This document shows positions 25,769 to 34,767 of a stretch of DNA of 47,782 nucleotides, in pieces (within the stretch, counting starts at the first letter, position 1; each line of letters opens with the position of its first letter). The position numbers were made by a program, and so were the translations under genes. The stretch is from Longimicrobiales bacterium (GTDB lineage: Bacteria > Gemmatimonadota > Gemmatimonadetes > Longimicrobiales > Gaopeijiaceae): contig JANQDZ010000017.1 of the NCBI GenBank assembly GCA_028278645.1, forward strand, positions 1 to 47,782, written 5' to 3'. The notes beneath the pieces were generated by a model. It saw nothing but the letters and a program-made list of their open reading frames with translations, was not told where the DNA came from and made no database searches.

Positions 25769-26155
25769 TCAGAAGAGCTTGGCTACTGCCTCGATCTCCA
25801 CGTCAACGTTCTTTGGCAGGGTCCGGACCGCAACGGCGGCTCTCGCCGGCCGGTGGTCCCCGAAGTGTTCCGCGTAGACCTCGTTCATCCCGGCGAAATC
25901 TCCCATATCAGCCAAGAAAACGGTTGTCTTTAGGACATTCTTGAGGGACCCGCCGGCCGCTTCCAGGACGGCTGCGAGGTTCTTCAAAACCTGGTCGGTT
26001 TGCGCACCGATGTCTCCGGACACCATCTCACCGGTGGCCGGATCGATGGGGATCTGGCCCGAGCAGAATACCCACCCATCCACGGCCACGGCTTGGGAAT
26101 AAGGTCCGATGGCTCCGGGTGCCTTTTCGGTCGCTACGAAACTCATCTCGCTCAT
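25769..26155 (-). CDS. ridA: RidA family reactive-intermediate deaminase
   Basis: 128 residues, standard YjgF/YER057c/UK114 length. It shows [12 protein letters not shown] near the start, [44 protein letters not shown], and [24 protein letters not shown] at the end, with the catalytic Arg in the RPARAAVAV block. It hydrolyses enamine/imine intermediates such as 2-aminoacrylate. The ATG overlaps the rfaE1 stop (ATGA), an unusual partner for ridA. Confidence 0.95.
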   Translation of the reverse strand: MSEMSFVATEKAPGAIGPYSQAVAVDGWVFCSGQIPIDPATGEMVSGDIGAQTDQVLKNLAAVLEAAGGSLKNVLKTTVFLADMGDFAGMNEVYAEHFGDHRPARAAVAVRTLPKNVDVEIEAVAKLF

Positions 26156-27186
26156 GTCGTTTCCTTCTCTGCGAACGCTCGTTGTTGTTCGAGGATTTCG
26201 TCCGGCGTCACGGTCGCCACACCGGCTTTTCCTACCTCTACCGCCGCCGCATGGTTGGCCAGGACCGCGGCTTCCATCGGTGTCGCGCCCACCCCCAGAG
26301 CGACTGCCAGCACCGCTGTCACGGTGTCACCCGCCCCGGAGACGTCATAGACGTCCTTGGCAACGGTGGGCACCCGCATGTAGTCCTGGTCCTTTCCCTG
26401 CAATGCCATCCCCGCTTCGCCCAGGGTAAGAAGGAGATTCTCGCACCCGACCCGGACCCGGGCCTCCCTCATCCAATCGGGATCGTCCGGGCGAAGGAGC
26501 TCACCTAGAGCATCCTCCAGCTCTCTTGAGTTGGGCTTAAAGACCGTGGCACCGCCAAACTCGAAGAACCGAAGCCGTTTTGGATCAACGACAGTAGGGA
26601 CCCCCCGGTCCTTTCCGGCAGCGAGTGTGGCACGGATGAGTGACGTGACCATTACACCTTTGTTGTAATCTTCCAAGGCAATAGCGGACGTTCCGGCACT
26701 CAGCTCCCGCACCGCATCAGCCAGGACTTCCGATTGTCTGCCCGATAGGTCCGAAGCCTGTTCCCTGTCCACGCGGGTGACATGCTGGTGCCGGGCCATG
26801 ATGCGAGTCTTCACGGTGGTCGGACGCTCAGCCATCTCGATAACCCCGGAGGTTCCGATACCCAACGAGTCCAGCTGATTCCTCAGGAGTTGACCCTCTG
26901 GATCTGCGCCGATGGCCCCTATGACATCACACCTGGCGCCGAGCGCCACGACATTCGCGGCCACGTTTCCAGCGCCACCGAGCGCCCAACTCTCGTCTTC
27001 CACCTTCACCACCGGCACCGGAGCTTCCGGCGATATCCGGTCCACGGTTCCCGTCAGGTAGCGATCCAACATGAGGTCGCCGACCACCAGAACTCCAGCA
27101 TCCGGCGCCTTGGAGAAAATCTCTTTGGCCCTGGCGGGGGAAATGCGGTTCACCGAGCGATCGTGGCCTGAGGAAAAAGGTTTCAC
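26152..27186 (-). CDS. rfaE1: D-glycero-beta-D-manno-heptose 7-phosphate kinase
   Basis: 344 residues with a GTG start. PfkB/ribokinase fold: [27 protein letters not shown] is highly typical of RfaE1/HldE kinase, [15 protein letters not shown] is the first PfkB signature, and [16 protein letters not shown] is the second, with the catalytic Asp. [21 protein letters not shown] matches the middle. It makes heptose 1,7-bisphosphate for LPS core. The E. coli enzyme is fused to the adenylyltransferase; here it is separate. It is co-transcribed with ridA. Confidence 0.95.
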   Translation of the reverse strand: MKPFSSGHDRSVNRISPARAKEIFSKAPDAGVLVVGDLMLDRYLTGTVDRISPEAPVPVVKVEDESWALGGAGNVAANVVALGARCDVIGAIGADPEGQLLRNQLDSLGIGTSGVIEMAERPTTVKTRIMARHQHVTRVDREQASDLSGRQSEVLADAVRELSAGTSAIALEDYNKGVMVTSLIRATLAAGKDRGVPTVVDPKRLRFFEFGGATVFKPNSRELEDALGELLRPDDPDWMREARVRVGCENLLLTLGEAGMALQGKDQDYMRVPTVAKDVYDVSGAGDTVTAVLAVALGVGATPMEAAVLANHAAAVEVGKAGVATVTPDEILEQQRAFAEKETT

Positions 27187-27245
27187 CGAGGGCCGGAAGC
27201 TAGAGATCAGGCTCCCCAGTGTAAAGCGCCGAAGAGCGGTAGCCG

Positions 27246-28469
27246 CTAGTCCCGATGGATCCGCAAGACCGCCTTCCCTGTTCGAAACACGATATTGAGG
27301 GATTCGGCTCGTTCATCCGCTCCTCTAACGATCGTGATCTCTTGAGGACCGGGAAGGGAGTGGGTGAGGTGGCCGTCCACCGTCCCCGACCTGCCCAACA
27401 TGATATCGATCCGGTCCCGCTTCGGATCGTAATCCACGCCCCAAAGTGGGAAATTCCGTCCGCACTCCTGAAGCCCGAGCTCCGGGTCTTCCAGCTCGAG
27501 GGTCGTACGCCGACCTACGTTGGCTTTCGTGAAGTCGTTCAGCTCTTCGACCCAGGGTTTCCCGCTGCGGCCGGATGCGGGCTCGACGAGTACCTCCTCG
27601 GACGGCTCCAAGGGGGGGACCACCAATACTGGCACAATCGAGGACCTCAGGATCCTTGTGGACACACTCCCGACCAGGATCCGGCCCACGAAGGAGTGTC
27701 CGTGGCTTCCCGCAACGAGCAGTCCGGCAGAACGCTCGCTGGCGAACCCCTGGAGTTCATGGGAAGGCTCGCCTTCCAGGACATGTAGGTGGGTTTCACA
27801 TCCCGGGGGCGCATTCAGTCCCGCCGCGAAGTCCGTGAGGCGGTCCAAAAGCTCCTCCTCGTACCCTCCCCGCCATTCTTCCGAAAGGGTCGGTAAGAAC
27901 TCCATTCCGGACAGGACGTGCACCAAGTGGACATTCCACGGGGAAGCCAGAAGGCCAATGGCCGCGCGGGCGGCCCGTTGGCTGAAGAGGCTGAAATCTA
28001 CTCCCATCACGGCGGAATCCGGGAGGCTCTCGGAGGACTCGGGAACAGCGAGGACGGGGATATGGGAGACCCGAATGACCTGAAGGGCGGTTTCGGTTCC
28101 GAAGACTCTATCCATCGGGCCGTGTCGACCCAGGCCCAGGATGATGGTATCCGCGCCTACCTCCTCGGCATTTTTCACGATCTGGGTACCCGGGACCCCC
28201 GCCCTGATCGAAACAGGCCAATCCACAGCTTCTTGTCCGATGGAATCGATTTGGCCCCGTATTTCCTGTCTCAAAGCTTCCCTTCGAGATTCGTACAACT
28301 CCATCTCGGGCAGGGCCACCATGAACCCGGCGTCGAATACCGGCACCGGCTCGACCACGCCTGAGACATGGATGGAACAGCCTTTCACTTGTGACAAAGA
28401 CCGGGCGAATCGCAGGGCTCCCAACGCCGCAGGGGTCCCGTCCGTCGCCACAAGAATCGTCCGACTCAT
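27246..28469 (-). CDS. Tandem universal stress protein with a C-terminal DUF5335-like domain
   Basis: 407 residues. The first Usp domain begins TILVATDGTPAALGALRFARSL and ends near VLAVPESS. The second carries VMGVDFSLFSQRAARAA and ends with LLVAGSHGHSFVGRILVGSVSTRILRSSIVPVLVVPP, the GxxG-x9-G(S/T) nucleotide motif. The last 95 residues (LGLQECGRNFPLWGVDYDPKRDRI...) look like a DUF5335-type domain. The start is ATG 28469 with GGAGA upstream; a longer frame to 28559 lacks support. Two Usp repeats in one chain are common. The extra domain is unusual. Confidence 0.85.
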   Translation of the reverse strand: MSRTILVATDGTPAALGALRFARSLSQVKGCSIHVSGVVEPVPVFDAGFMVALPEMELYESRREALRQEIRGQIDSIGQEAVDWPVSIRAGVPGTQIVKNAEEVGADTIILGLGRHGPMDRVFGTETALQVIRVSHIPVLAVPESSESLPDSAVMGVDFSLFSQRAARAAIGLLASPWNVHLVHVLSGMEFLPTLSEEWRGGYEEELLDRLTDFAAGLNAPPGCETHLHVLEGEPSHELQGFASERSAGLLVAGSHGHSFVGRILVGSVSTRILRSSIVPVLVVPPLEPSEEVLVEPASGRSGKPWVEELNDFTKANVGRRTTLELEDPELGLQECGRNFPLWGVDYDPKRDRIDIMLGRSGTVDGHLTHSLPGPQEITIVRGADERAESLNIVFRTGKAVLRIHRD

Positions 28470-28801
28470 TGGAAATCTCCTATCGCGAAACGACGGTGGG
28501 CCAGCCTCCCAGCCGTCTGGCACAATATGTCTGATCCAGGGTCCCTCGGGCCAGGGCAATTGAAAGGGGCTCGCTCGTTAACGTATATGAGGGGAGGTGC
28601 ATCCAATGTGTGAGGCTTGTATAAACCAGGAGTCGGATGCCTTTTCAGGGCACGGCGGGAACTCTCTGGCCCAGGGACCGGTTCTGCAGATGGGACCAAT
28701 TGAGCACCGATACGGGTATGGGGTGGAACGGTTGGGATCCCGAGTCAAAGCAAAAAACAAGAACGAAAAAGCAAGAATACTTGTCGATACGAGGTGGACT
28801 C
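28470..28801. other. Divergent intergenic region upstream of the barrel-protease gene
   Basis: 332 bases between the Usp gene (minus) and the next gene (plus). It holds the candidate plus-strand promoter at 28560-28589, a strong ribosome-binding-like GGGGAGG at 28591-28597 before an ATG at 28606, and an A-rich stretch 28748-28780 just ahead of the next gene. A 102-codon frame from 28606 (MCEACINQES...) continues into the next gene in another frame and is treated as uncertain. Confidence 0.4.
28560..28589 (+). promoter_or_regulatory. Candidate sigma70 promoter
   Basis: TTGAAA (28560-28565), 18 bases and TATATG (28584-28589) lie upstream of the barrel-protease gene. If used, the transcript would have a 5' leader of about 205 bases. 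Confidence 0.4.
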
Positions 28802-31800
28802 ATGCAGGCGGCGAAAAGGACACGGAGCGGGGTGATGGACCTGGTGAAGGCGGGGCTACTCGGCCTGCTTTTGGCCACCACTCTTTCAGGAACCCTGGCA
28901 ACCCCGGCTGAAGCCCAATACTTCGGCCGGAACAAGGTCCAGTACGACGGATTCGACTTCGAGGTGCTGGAAACTCCGCACTTCGATATCCACTACTACC
29001 CTGAGGAGGGTGTGGCTATCGAGGATGTGGCCAGGATGGCCGAGAGATGGTACGAACGCTTTGCCCGGTTTTTCCAGCATGAGTTCGAGGGGCGTAAACC
29101 CCTCGTGATGTACGCCGACCACCCCGACTTCCAACAGACCAACACCCTCCAGTCGTTTCTTGGTGAGTCAACCGGTGGTGTCACCGAATCCTTGAAGAAC
29201 AGAGTGATCATGCCCATGACCGGGTCCTACCAGGACACGGATCACGTTCTTGGGCACGAGCTTGTCCACGCCTTCCAGTACAACATCGCACAGTCGGGAC
29301 CGGGGGGAGGACTCGTTGGCCTGACCAGGCTCCCCCTCTGGCTTGTCGAGGGGATGGCCGAATATCTGTCGGTGGGTCGTGAGGACCCGTTGACCGCCAT
29401 GTGGATGAGGGACGCCGTACGGCGGGACGACGTCCCGACCGTCCAGCAGATGGCCAGGGATTTCCGTTACTTCCCCTACCGGTTCGGCCAAGCCTTGTGG
29501 GCTTACCTTGCTGGGATTTACGGCGATGATGCTGTGGCCGCTTTGTTTCGCACTTCCCTTCGGAGGGGGTGGGAGCCAGCGCTGGCCATGACGCTGGGTC
29601 TGAGTTCGGATACTCTTTCGGCGGCCTGGGCCGAGGCCATGAAGTCGGAGTATCTCCCCCTTATCGAAGCTCGCGAAGCTCCGTCAGAGGTCGGCACCGT
29701 GGTCCTGTCTCCCGGGACGGGCTCAGGGTCCCAGAACCTGGCGCCCTCTTTGAGCCCCGATGGTCAATGGCTGCTCTATATCTCCGAGAAGGACCTGTTT
29801 TCGTTCGACATGTTCGTAGCCGAGACAGGTACCGGCGAGAAGGAACGGAAAGTTACCAGCTCGTCCACAAGCCCCCACTTCGACGCTCTGAGGTTCACCG
29901 ACTCTTCTGGATCATGGTCCTGGGACGGGACTCGGCTAGCCTATGTCGTGTTCGCCGACGGTGACAACCAGATGATCCTGGTGGACGCGGAAGATGGGAA
30001 GATCCTCGAGAAGATCGAGATTGAAGGGATGGGGGCTATCCAGGGTCCGTCATGGTCCCCTGACGGTAGGACCATCGTCTTCTCCGGGTCCAGAGGAGGG
30101 TTGAGTGACCTTTACGTCTACGACGTGGAAACCGAGATCACGACTCAACTCACCAACGATCGGTACGCGGACTTCCAGCCCGCTTTCTCTCCGAACGGTA
30201 GGACCATCGCCTTCGCGACGGACCGAGTCGAGTACACGGATTTGGATTCCCTCTCCTATGCCAAATTCCAAGTAGGCTTGATGGATCTGGATACCCGGGA
30301 GGTTCAGACCTTGGATCTCTTCGGTCCAAACGTAAAGCACATCAATCCCCAGTTCTCCCCTGACGGGAGGAAGCTGTACTTCATCTCCGACGTGGATGGG
30401 TTCAGCAACATCTACAGAGTCGACATCGAAACGGGGGCGATCGAGCGCATCACCAACGTATCCACTGGCGTGAGCGGGATTTCCTGGTCTGCGCCGGCCA
30501 TGACCGTGGCCCAGGAGACCGGCGAGATCGCCTTTTCCGTATTCGACGAGTTCGAGTTCCACGTTTACCGGTTAACTCCTGAGGAGGTAGAGGCTAGGGC
30601 TGAGGTGTTTGCCAGGGTGGAACCGGGTCCCGGCCGAAACCTGGTTCCCATGGCTCCTGCCGCGCCCAGCGTCGTTGCCGAGTACCTCGATGACGCCACT
30701 ACCGGGCTGGAGGCGCCGGGAACCTATAGTGTGGAGGACGCTGAAGCGTTCAACTCCGAACTCCAGCTCGATTTTATCGGACAGCCCATGTTGGGCGCAG
30801 GGGCCGACCAATTCGGGACCTATATCGGTGGAAGTGCTTCGGCCTACTTCTCCGACATGTTAGGAGACCGGCAGTTGGGCGTCGCCGTCCAGGCCTCGGG
30901 TACCGTGAAGGACATCGGCGCCCAGGTCTTCTATCTGAACTCGAAAAACCGGTGGAACTGGGGCTACTCCGTTTCCCGGATCCCCTATCAACTCAACTGG
31001 TACAACTGGGAGAAAGTCACCGACAACTCTGGTAATGAGCTGGACGCCTTAGCACTGAACCGTTACCGGATCTTCGCTAACAACGCCACCGGCCTCATCC
31101 GCTACCCGTTCTCAATGACTCGTAGATTTGAGGCCTCCGCCGGCTTCCTCCGGTATTCATTCGACCGCGAGCAGGATCAGATCCTCTACGATGGAGTGTT
31201 CCAGGTGGGGCAACGGAGAGTTCAGCTGGATTCGCTGGAGGCCGATCCCCTGAACCTCTTCGAAGCGACCGTGGCTTATGTAGGGGACAACTCCTTTACG
31301 GCCTTTACGTCTCCGGTCCGGGGTGGCCGGTTCCGGTTCGCCCTGACCACCACCCACGGGACGGTGGACTACCAGACGGTGAACGTGGATCTCCGGCGTT
31401 ACTACAGCCCGGACAGGAACCTGACCCTAGCGCTGCGCGGGTTGCACATAGGTCGGTACAACTACGGTAGAGACTTCCTGGAGAGCGAGACGTTTTATCC
31501 TTACTTCCTGGGTTATGAAACTCTTATCCGCGGCTATGCTTACGAGAGCTTTTCGTCCCGGGAGTGTGGAAACACCAGGGACGGGAGCTGCCCGGTGTTC
31601 GACCGAATGAGAGGTCACCGGCTGGCCGTAGCGAACTTCGAGGTCCGGGTGCCCTTCATAGGGACGGACCAGTTCGGCCTTATCAACCTGCCCTACATCC
31701 CCATGGAGCTCGTTGCGTTTACCGACGTGGGTGTGGCGTGGGATGACGAGAACCCGGTGGACTCATGGAGTTTCAGGAGGACGTCCACCGAACGGGTGCC

Positions 31801-31933
31801 CCTCTTTGCCTCAGGTGTTGGAGCCCGATTCAACATGCTCGGGATCCTGATCCTGGAAGCTTATTACGCCTACCCGTTCCAGAGGCCGGACAAGGGGTGG
31901 CACTGGGGATTCAACCTGGCCCCGGGCTGGTAG
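28802..31933 (+). CDS. Secreted metallopeptidase-like / TolB-type propeller / outer-membrane barrel protein
   Basis: 1043 residues. A signal peptide (LVKAGLLGLLLATTLSGTLATPAEA) comes first. The N-terminal domain resembles peptidase MA-like/basic secretory proteins: FEVLETPHFDIHYYPEEG, with the zinc motif HELVHAFQ at about residues 151-158 and WLVEGMAEYLS as the distal Glu block. Next are PD40/WD40-like repeats of TolB type (SPDGQWLLYIS, SPDGRTIVFSGSRGG, SPNGRTIAFATDR, SPDGRKLYFISD), about residues 300-570. The last 380 residues are beta-strand-rich with aromatic ends (to NLAPGW), like a surface-antigen/BamA-type barrel. ATG 28802 has GAGGTGG upstream; the 55-codon upstream extension is rejected. 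It ends at a bidirectional terminator. Confidence 0.85.
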   Translation: MQAAKRTRSGVMDLVKAGLLGLLLATTLSGTLATPAEAQYFGRNKVQYDGFDFEVLETPHFDIHYYPEEGVAIEDVARMAERWYERFARFFQHEFEGRKPLVMYADHPDFQQTNTLQSFLGESTGGVTESLKNRVIMPMTGSYQDTDHVLGHELVHAFQYNIAQSGPGGGLVGLTRLPLWLVEGMAEYLSVGREDPLTAMWMRDAVRRDDVPTVQQMARDFRYFPYRFGQALWAYLAGIYGDDAVAALFRTSLRRGWEPALAMTLGLSSDTLSAAWAEAMKSEYLPLIEAREAPSEVGTVVLSPGTGSGSQNLAPSLSPDGQWLLYISEKDLFSFDMFVAETGTGEKERKVTSSSTSPHFDALRFTDSSGSWSWDGTRLAYVVFADGDNQMILVDAEDGKILEKIEIEGMGAIQGPSWSPDGRTIVFSGSRGGLSDLYVYDVETEITTQLTNDRYADFQPAFSPNGRTIAFATDRVEYTDLDSLSYAKFQVGLMDLDTREVQTLDLFGPNVKHINPQFSPDGRKLYFISDVDGFSNIYRVDIETGAIERITNVSTGVSGISWSAPAMTVAQETGEIAFSVFDEFEFHVYRLTPEEVEARAEVFARVEPGPGRNLVPMAPAAPSVVAEYLDDATTGLEAPGTYSVEDAEAFNSELQLDFIGQPMLGAGADQFGTYIGGSASAYFSDMLGDRQLGVAVQASGTVKDIGAQVFYLNSKNRWNWGYSVSRIPYQLNWYNWEKVTDNSGNELDALALNRYRIFANNATGLIRYPFSMTRRFEASAGFLRYSFDREQDQILYDGVFQVGQRRVQLDSLEADPLNLFEATVAYVGDNSFTAFTSPVRGGRFRFALTTTHGTVDYQTVNVDLRRYYSPDRNLTLALRGLHIGRYNYGRDFLESETFYPYFLGYETLIRGYAYESFSSRECGNTRDGSCPVFDRMRGHRLAVANFEVRVPFIGTDQFGLINLPYIPMELVAFTDVGVAWDDENPVDSWSFRRTSTERVPLFASGVGARFNMLGILILEAYYAYPFQRPDKGWHWGFNLAPGW

Positions 31934-31988
31934 GACGAGGTGGGGAGGCGAAGGCCCGGCCTACCGTCGGCCTGTTGGCACAAACAAG

Positions 31989-32028
31989 AAGAGGGCCGCC
32001 ATGCGGCGGCCCTCTTTTCTCCTTTTTG
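31989..32028. terminator. Bidirectional intrinsic terminator
   Basis: AAGAGGGCCGCC (31989-32000) pairs perfectly over 12 bases with GGCGGCCCTCTT (32005-32016), loop ATGC. On the plus strand TTCTCCTTTTT follows. On the minus strand a T-rich TTCTTGTTTG follows. It separates the convergent barrel-protease and mlaD genes. Confidence 0.9.
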
Positions 32029-32039
32029 GCTCCTCGGGA

Positions 32040-32996
32040 TCAGAAGATCTCGATCTTCACGTAGTTCCCCGGATTGGCCTTGATATCGTCCGTCAGGGCT
32101 TTCACGCTCTCCAGGGTGGCCGTGAGGGTCTCATAGAGGGCCGGGTTCGCAGAGAGTTGACCCAGAGTCCCCTCCCCCGCCTCCATCCTGCGGAGGATGG
32201 TTTGGAGCGCTTCGGACGCGCTCAGGACCACCTGACTCGTCCTGTTCACCGTGGCCAGAGCAGAGTCTGCCCTTGCCACGGCTGTGGCGATGTCCTCACC
32301 GGAAGCTGCCGCGTCTTCCAACCCCGACGCAGACCGGTTCAGGGAAGCCGTGAGCTCGGCGATCTCTCGCCCTTGCTCCTCAGCCAATCGAGAAAGTTGG
32401 CCGAGGAGTCCTTGGAGTTCCTGGGCGCTTCCTTGAATTGCTTCCAGGGTGGGGTCGGCCAGGAGGCTTTGGATTTGTAGCAGGACGTTCTGGGCGTCCT
32501 GCCCCAACTCAGCAGGCATGTCGAGGAGGCCTTGGACGTTTTCTCCCGGCAACTCCGCGCCTCCGCGAATGCGTTCCGAGCTGGTCCCCTCCACGATCTC
32601 TACGGTCCTGCCCCCGAGGATGCCACCGGCCACCAGCCGTCCACGGGAATCCTCCGGGATGGCCCAGGCTCCCTCGATCTCCAGGGTGATACGGACACCC
32701 CGGGGAGCCATTGAGAAGGTCATCACCCTTCCGATGTTCACCCCCCGCATCTGCACCGGGTCCCCGCGTCGGATGCCGCCGGCGTCCTCGACTACTGTCG
32801 TGATTCTGTACCGCCCCCGGAACGTGCTCGGATCGGTCAGGAGGAATAGGGCCGTGAGGGTCGCCGCAATTCCGAGTAGTACAAAGATCCCGACCCGGAA
32901 TTCGAGGCGCCTCTTGTTTTGAGGCACGGCACTTCGAAGCTCTTCGTCGGTGGGCCCCTGGGGAACCTTTCGCGGTGCGGTATTGGATTCGCTCAT
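32040..32996 (-). CDS. MCE family protein (MlaD-like lipid transport subunit)
   Basis: 318 residues. One N-terminal helix (FRVGIFVLLGIAATLTALFLL) anchors the protein, then an MCE domain (YRITTVVEDAGGIRRGDPVQMRGVNIGRV, ITLEIEGAWAIPEDSRGRLVAGGILGGRTVEI) and a long helical C-terminal part (residues 150-318) that would form the pore or coiled coil of a hexamer. Together with the two upstream ABC genes it forms a Mla-type retrograde or anterograde phospholipid transporter between inner and outer membranes. The start ATG overlaps the ATPase stop (ATGA). Confidence 0.9.
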   Translation of the reverse strand: MSESNTAPRKVPQGPTDEELRSAVPQNKRRLEFRVGIFVLLGIAATLTALFLLTDPSTFRGRYRITTVVEDAGGIRRGDPVQMRGVNIGRVMTFSMAPRGVRITLEIEGAWAIPEDSRGRLVAGGILGGRTVEIVEGTSSERIRGGAELPGENVQGLLDMPAELGQDAQNVLLQIQSLLADPTLEAIQGSAQELQGLLGQLSRLAEEQGREIAELTASLNRSASGLEDAAASGEDIATAVARADSALATVNRTSQVVLSASEALQTILRRMEAGEGTLGQLSANPALYETLTATLESVKALTDDIKANPGNYVKIEIF

Positions 32997-33763
32997 ACAA
33001 CTTTCAACTGGTTATCGAGGGCTGCTTCGGCCCCCGCCCTGTTCACAAAAGATCGAACAACCGGGTCACTACTGTTTCGGAACTCCTCCGGGGAGCCACA
33101 AAACCGCAGCTTTCCGCTCGTGAGCATGGCTACCCGATCACAGATCAGGAGGCCACCCTCGATGTCGTGCGTAACAATGATAGAGGTCACTTCCAGCTCT
33201 TTGGATAGGCGAGCAATGAGCCTTTCTACCGCTGCCGAATTCACAGGATCCAAGCCTGTGGTGGGTTCGTCCCATAGAAGCATCTCGGGCCTTCCGACGA
33301 TGGCCCGGGCGATCCCCACCCGTTTTTTCATCCCGCCGGAAAGTTCGGCCGGGAGCTTGGAGAGCACCATTTTGGGTTCGAGATTGACAATCTCCAATGC
33401 CTCCCACGCTCGGCGCCCCGCCTCTTTTCGGGACATCCCAGCCAGTTCCCGTTCAGGAATTCCCATACACACGTTGTCGAACACCGAGAGGGAATCGAAT
33501 AGCGCCGAGTGCTGAAAGACGTACCCCACCTGCCTCCGCACCCGTTCGAAGGAGTCCGTTTCTCCGAAAAAGACCGATTCCCCCTTCAGGAGAACGTCCC
33601 CTCTGTCCGGGATGATCAGGCCGATGGTCGTCTTCAGAAGCACGCTCTTCCCGGTTCCAGACGGCCCAAAAAGGCCGAACATCTCCCCTTCGTTGACGGT
33701 TAGGTCGACTCCAGAGAGGACAGGCTCCTCGAAGGCCTTGTGGATTCCCCGATACCGAATCAT
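32993..33763 (-). CDS. ABC transporter ATPase, MlaF-like
   Basis: 256 residues. Walker A GPSGTGKSVLL, Q-loop VGYVFQHSALFDSLSVFDNV, signature LSGGMKKRVGIARAIV, Walker B MLLWDEPTTGLDP, and switch His in IIVTHDIEG. The Lys-Lys-Arg after the signature and the short MlaF-like helical domain fit the Mla/MkL family. It powers lipid movement with the permease 18 bases upstream. Confidence 0.93.
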   Translation of the reverse strand: MIRYRGIHKAFEEPVLSGVDLTVNEGEMFGLFGPSGTGKSVLLKTTIGLIIPDRGDVLLKGESVFFGETDSFERVRRQVGYVFQHSALFDSLSVFDNVCMGIPERELAGMSRKEAGRRAWEALEIVNLEPKMVLSKLPAELSGGMKKRVGIARAIVGRPEMLLWDEPTTGLDPVNSAAVERLIARLSKELEVTSIIVTHDIEGGLLICDRVAMLTSGKLRFCGSPEEFRNSSDPVVRSFVNRAGAEAALDNQLKVV

Positions 33764-33781
33764 CAGAGGGGTCGTCTCCGG

Positions 33782-34642
33782 TTAGTCCAGGAAAATCGGG
33801 GGGAAGAGGGCGTCGAGGATCAGAATGGTCAAGGTCATGAACATGACCGAAGCCGTGGTGGCCTTTCCAACTCCCGCCGCTCCGCCGGAGGTCCTGAATC
33901 CCATGTGGGCCGAGATCAGTGGGATGGCCAGGCCGAAAGCCGTGGCTTTCGACATGGAGTAGACCAGGTCCCAGTCGTGCCAGAACAGGCGGGCGCCATA
34001 GAAGAAGGCTTCGTGACCAAGACCCATGGTCAGCTTGGCGGAGTACAGGCCCGCATAAAGCCCGACGATGATGGCGATCCCATTCAAGATCGGGAGGATG
34101 AGAACACCGGCGATGATCCTCGGGGCCGCCAAAATCGCCACAGGATCGCGGCCCACGGAGTGAAAAGCGTCGATTTGCTCTGACACCTCCATGGTACCCA
34201 ACTCAGCCGTGATCCGTGCTCCCACCCGGCCGACCAGGACGATCGCTGTCAGGACCGGTGCCAGCTCCAGGACCACACTGGTCGTGACAATACTCCCCAT
34301 GACGTACAGGGGAATTGTGGAGGTGAATTGATACCCCCCCTGCTGGCTCGTGACAATCCCGGCCAGAATGGCCGTGATGATGACGATGGGCACACTCTGG
34401 ATGCCCATTACGTAGATCTGATTCAAGATCTCCCTGAAGGAAACCTTAAATGTCACCAGGTTGGTGATGACCTGCCAGAAAAGAAGACCAAGCTGTCCGG
34501 CATGCTCGGTGACGAGCCTGCTGGTCCGGCCTATAGTTTCGACAATTACCCGGGGAATGCGGAGGATAGGATTTCCCCCCGCGCGTTCCCGACCACCCTC
34601 CAAAACCGACCTCCCAAAACCAGGTTCAGGTGAAGAAGACAA
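33782..34642 (-). CDS. ABC transporter permease, MlaE-like
   Basis: About 286 residues with five to six helices. ELGTMEVSEQIDAFHSVGRDPVAILAAPRIIAG is the MlaE/DUF140 signature, and GIVTSQQGGYQF precedes it. The N-terminal amphipathic stretch fits MlaE. The start is not an ATG: TTG at 34642 (GAAGG upstream) or TTG at 34603 (GGGAGG upstream) are both possible. The three genes mlaE-mlaF-mlaD are adjacent. No MlaB or MlaC gene is in the cluster. Confidence 0.9.
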   Translation of the reverse strand: MSSSPEPGFGRSVLEGGRERAGGNPILRIPRVIVETIGRTSRLVTEHAGQLGLLFWQVITNLVTFKVSFREILNQIYVMGIQSVPIVIITAILAGIVTSQQGGYQFTSTIPLYVMGSIVTTSVVLELAPVLTAIVLVGRVGARITAELGTMEVSEQIDAFHSVGRDPVAILAAPRIIAGVLILPILNGIAIIVGLYAGLYSAKLTMGLGHEAFFYGARLFWHDWDLVYSMSKATAFGLAIPLISAHMGFRTSGGAAGVGKATTASVMFMTLTILILDALFPPIFLD

Positions 34643-34767
34643 CCATCAACCTTCGCCACTCCTTCCTTGCGGCGCAAGGCGTCACCCTGGTCTTGGAATT
34701 GCCTAAGCGAGGCGCCTGCCCTACCCTCCCGGAAAGACCTGGTCCCAATCCCGGAAAGTGAGCACGA

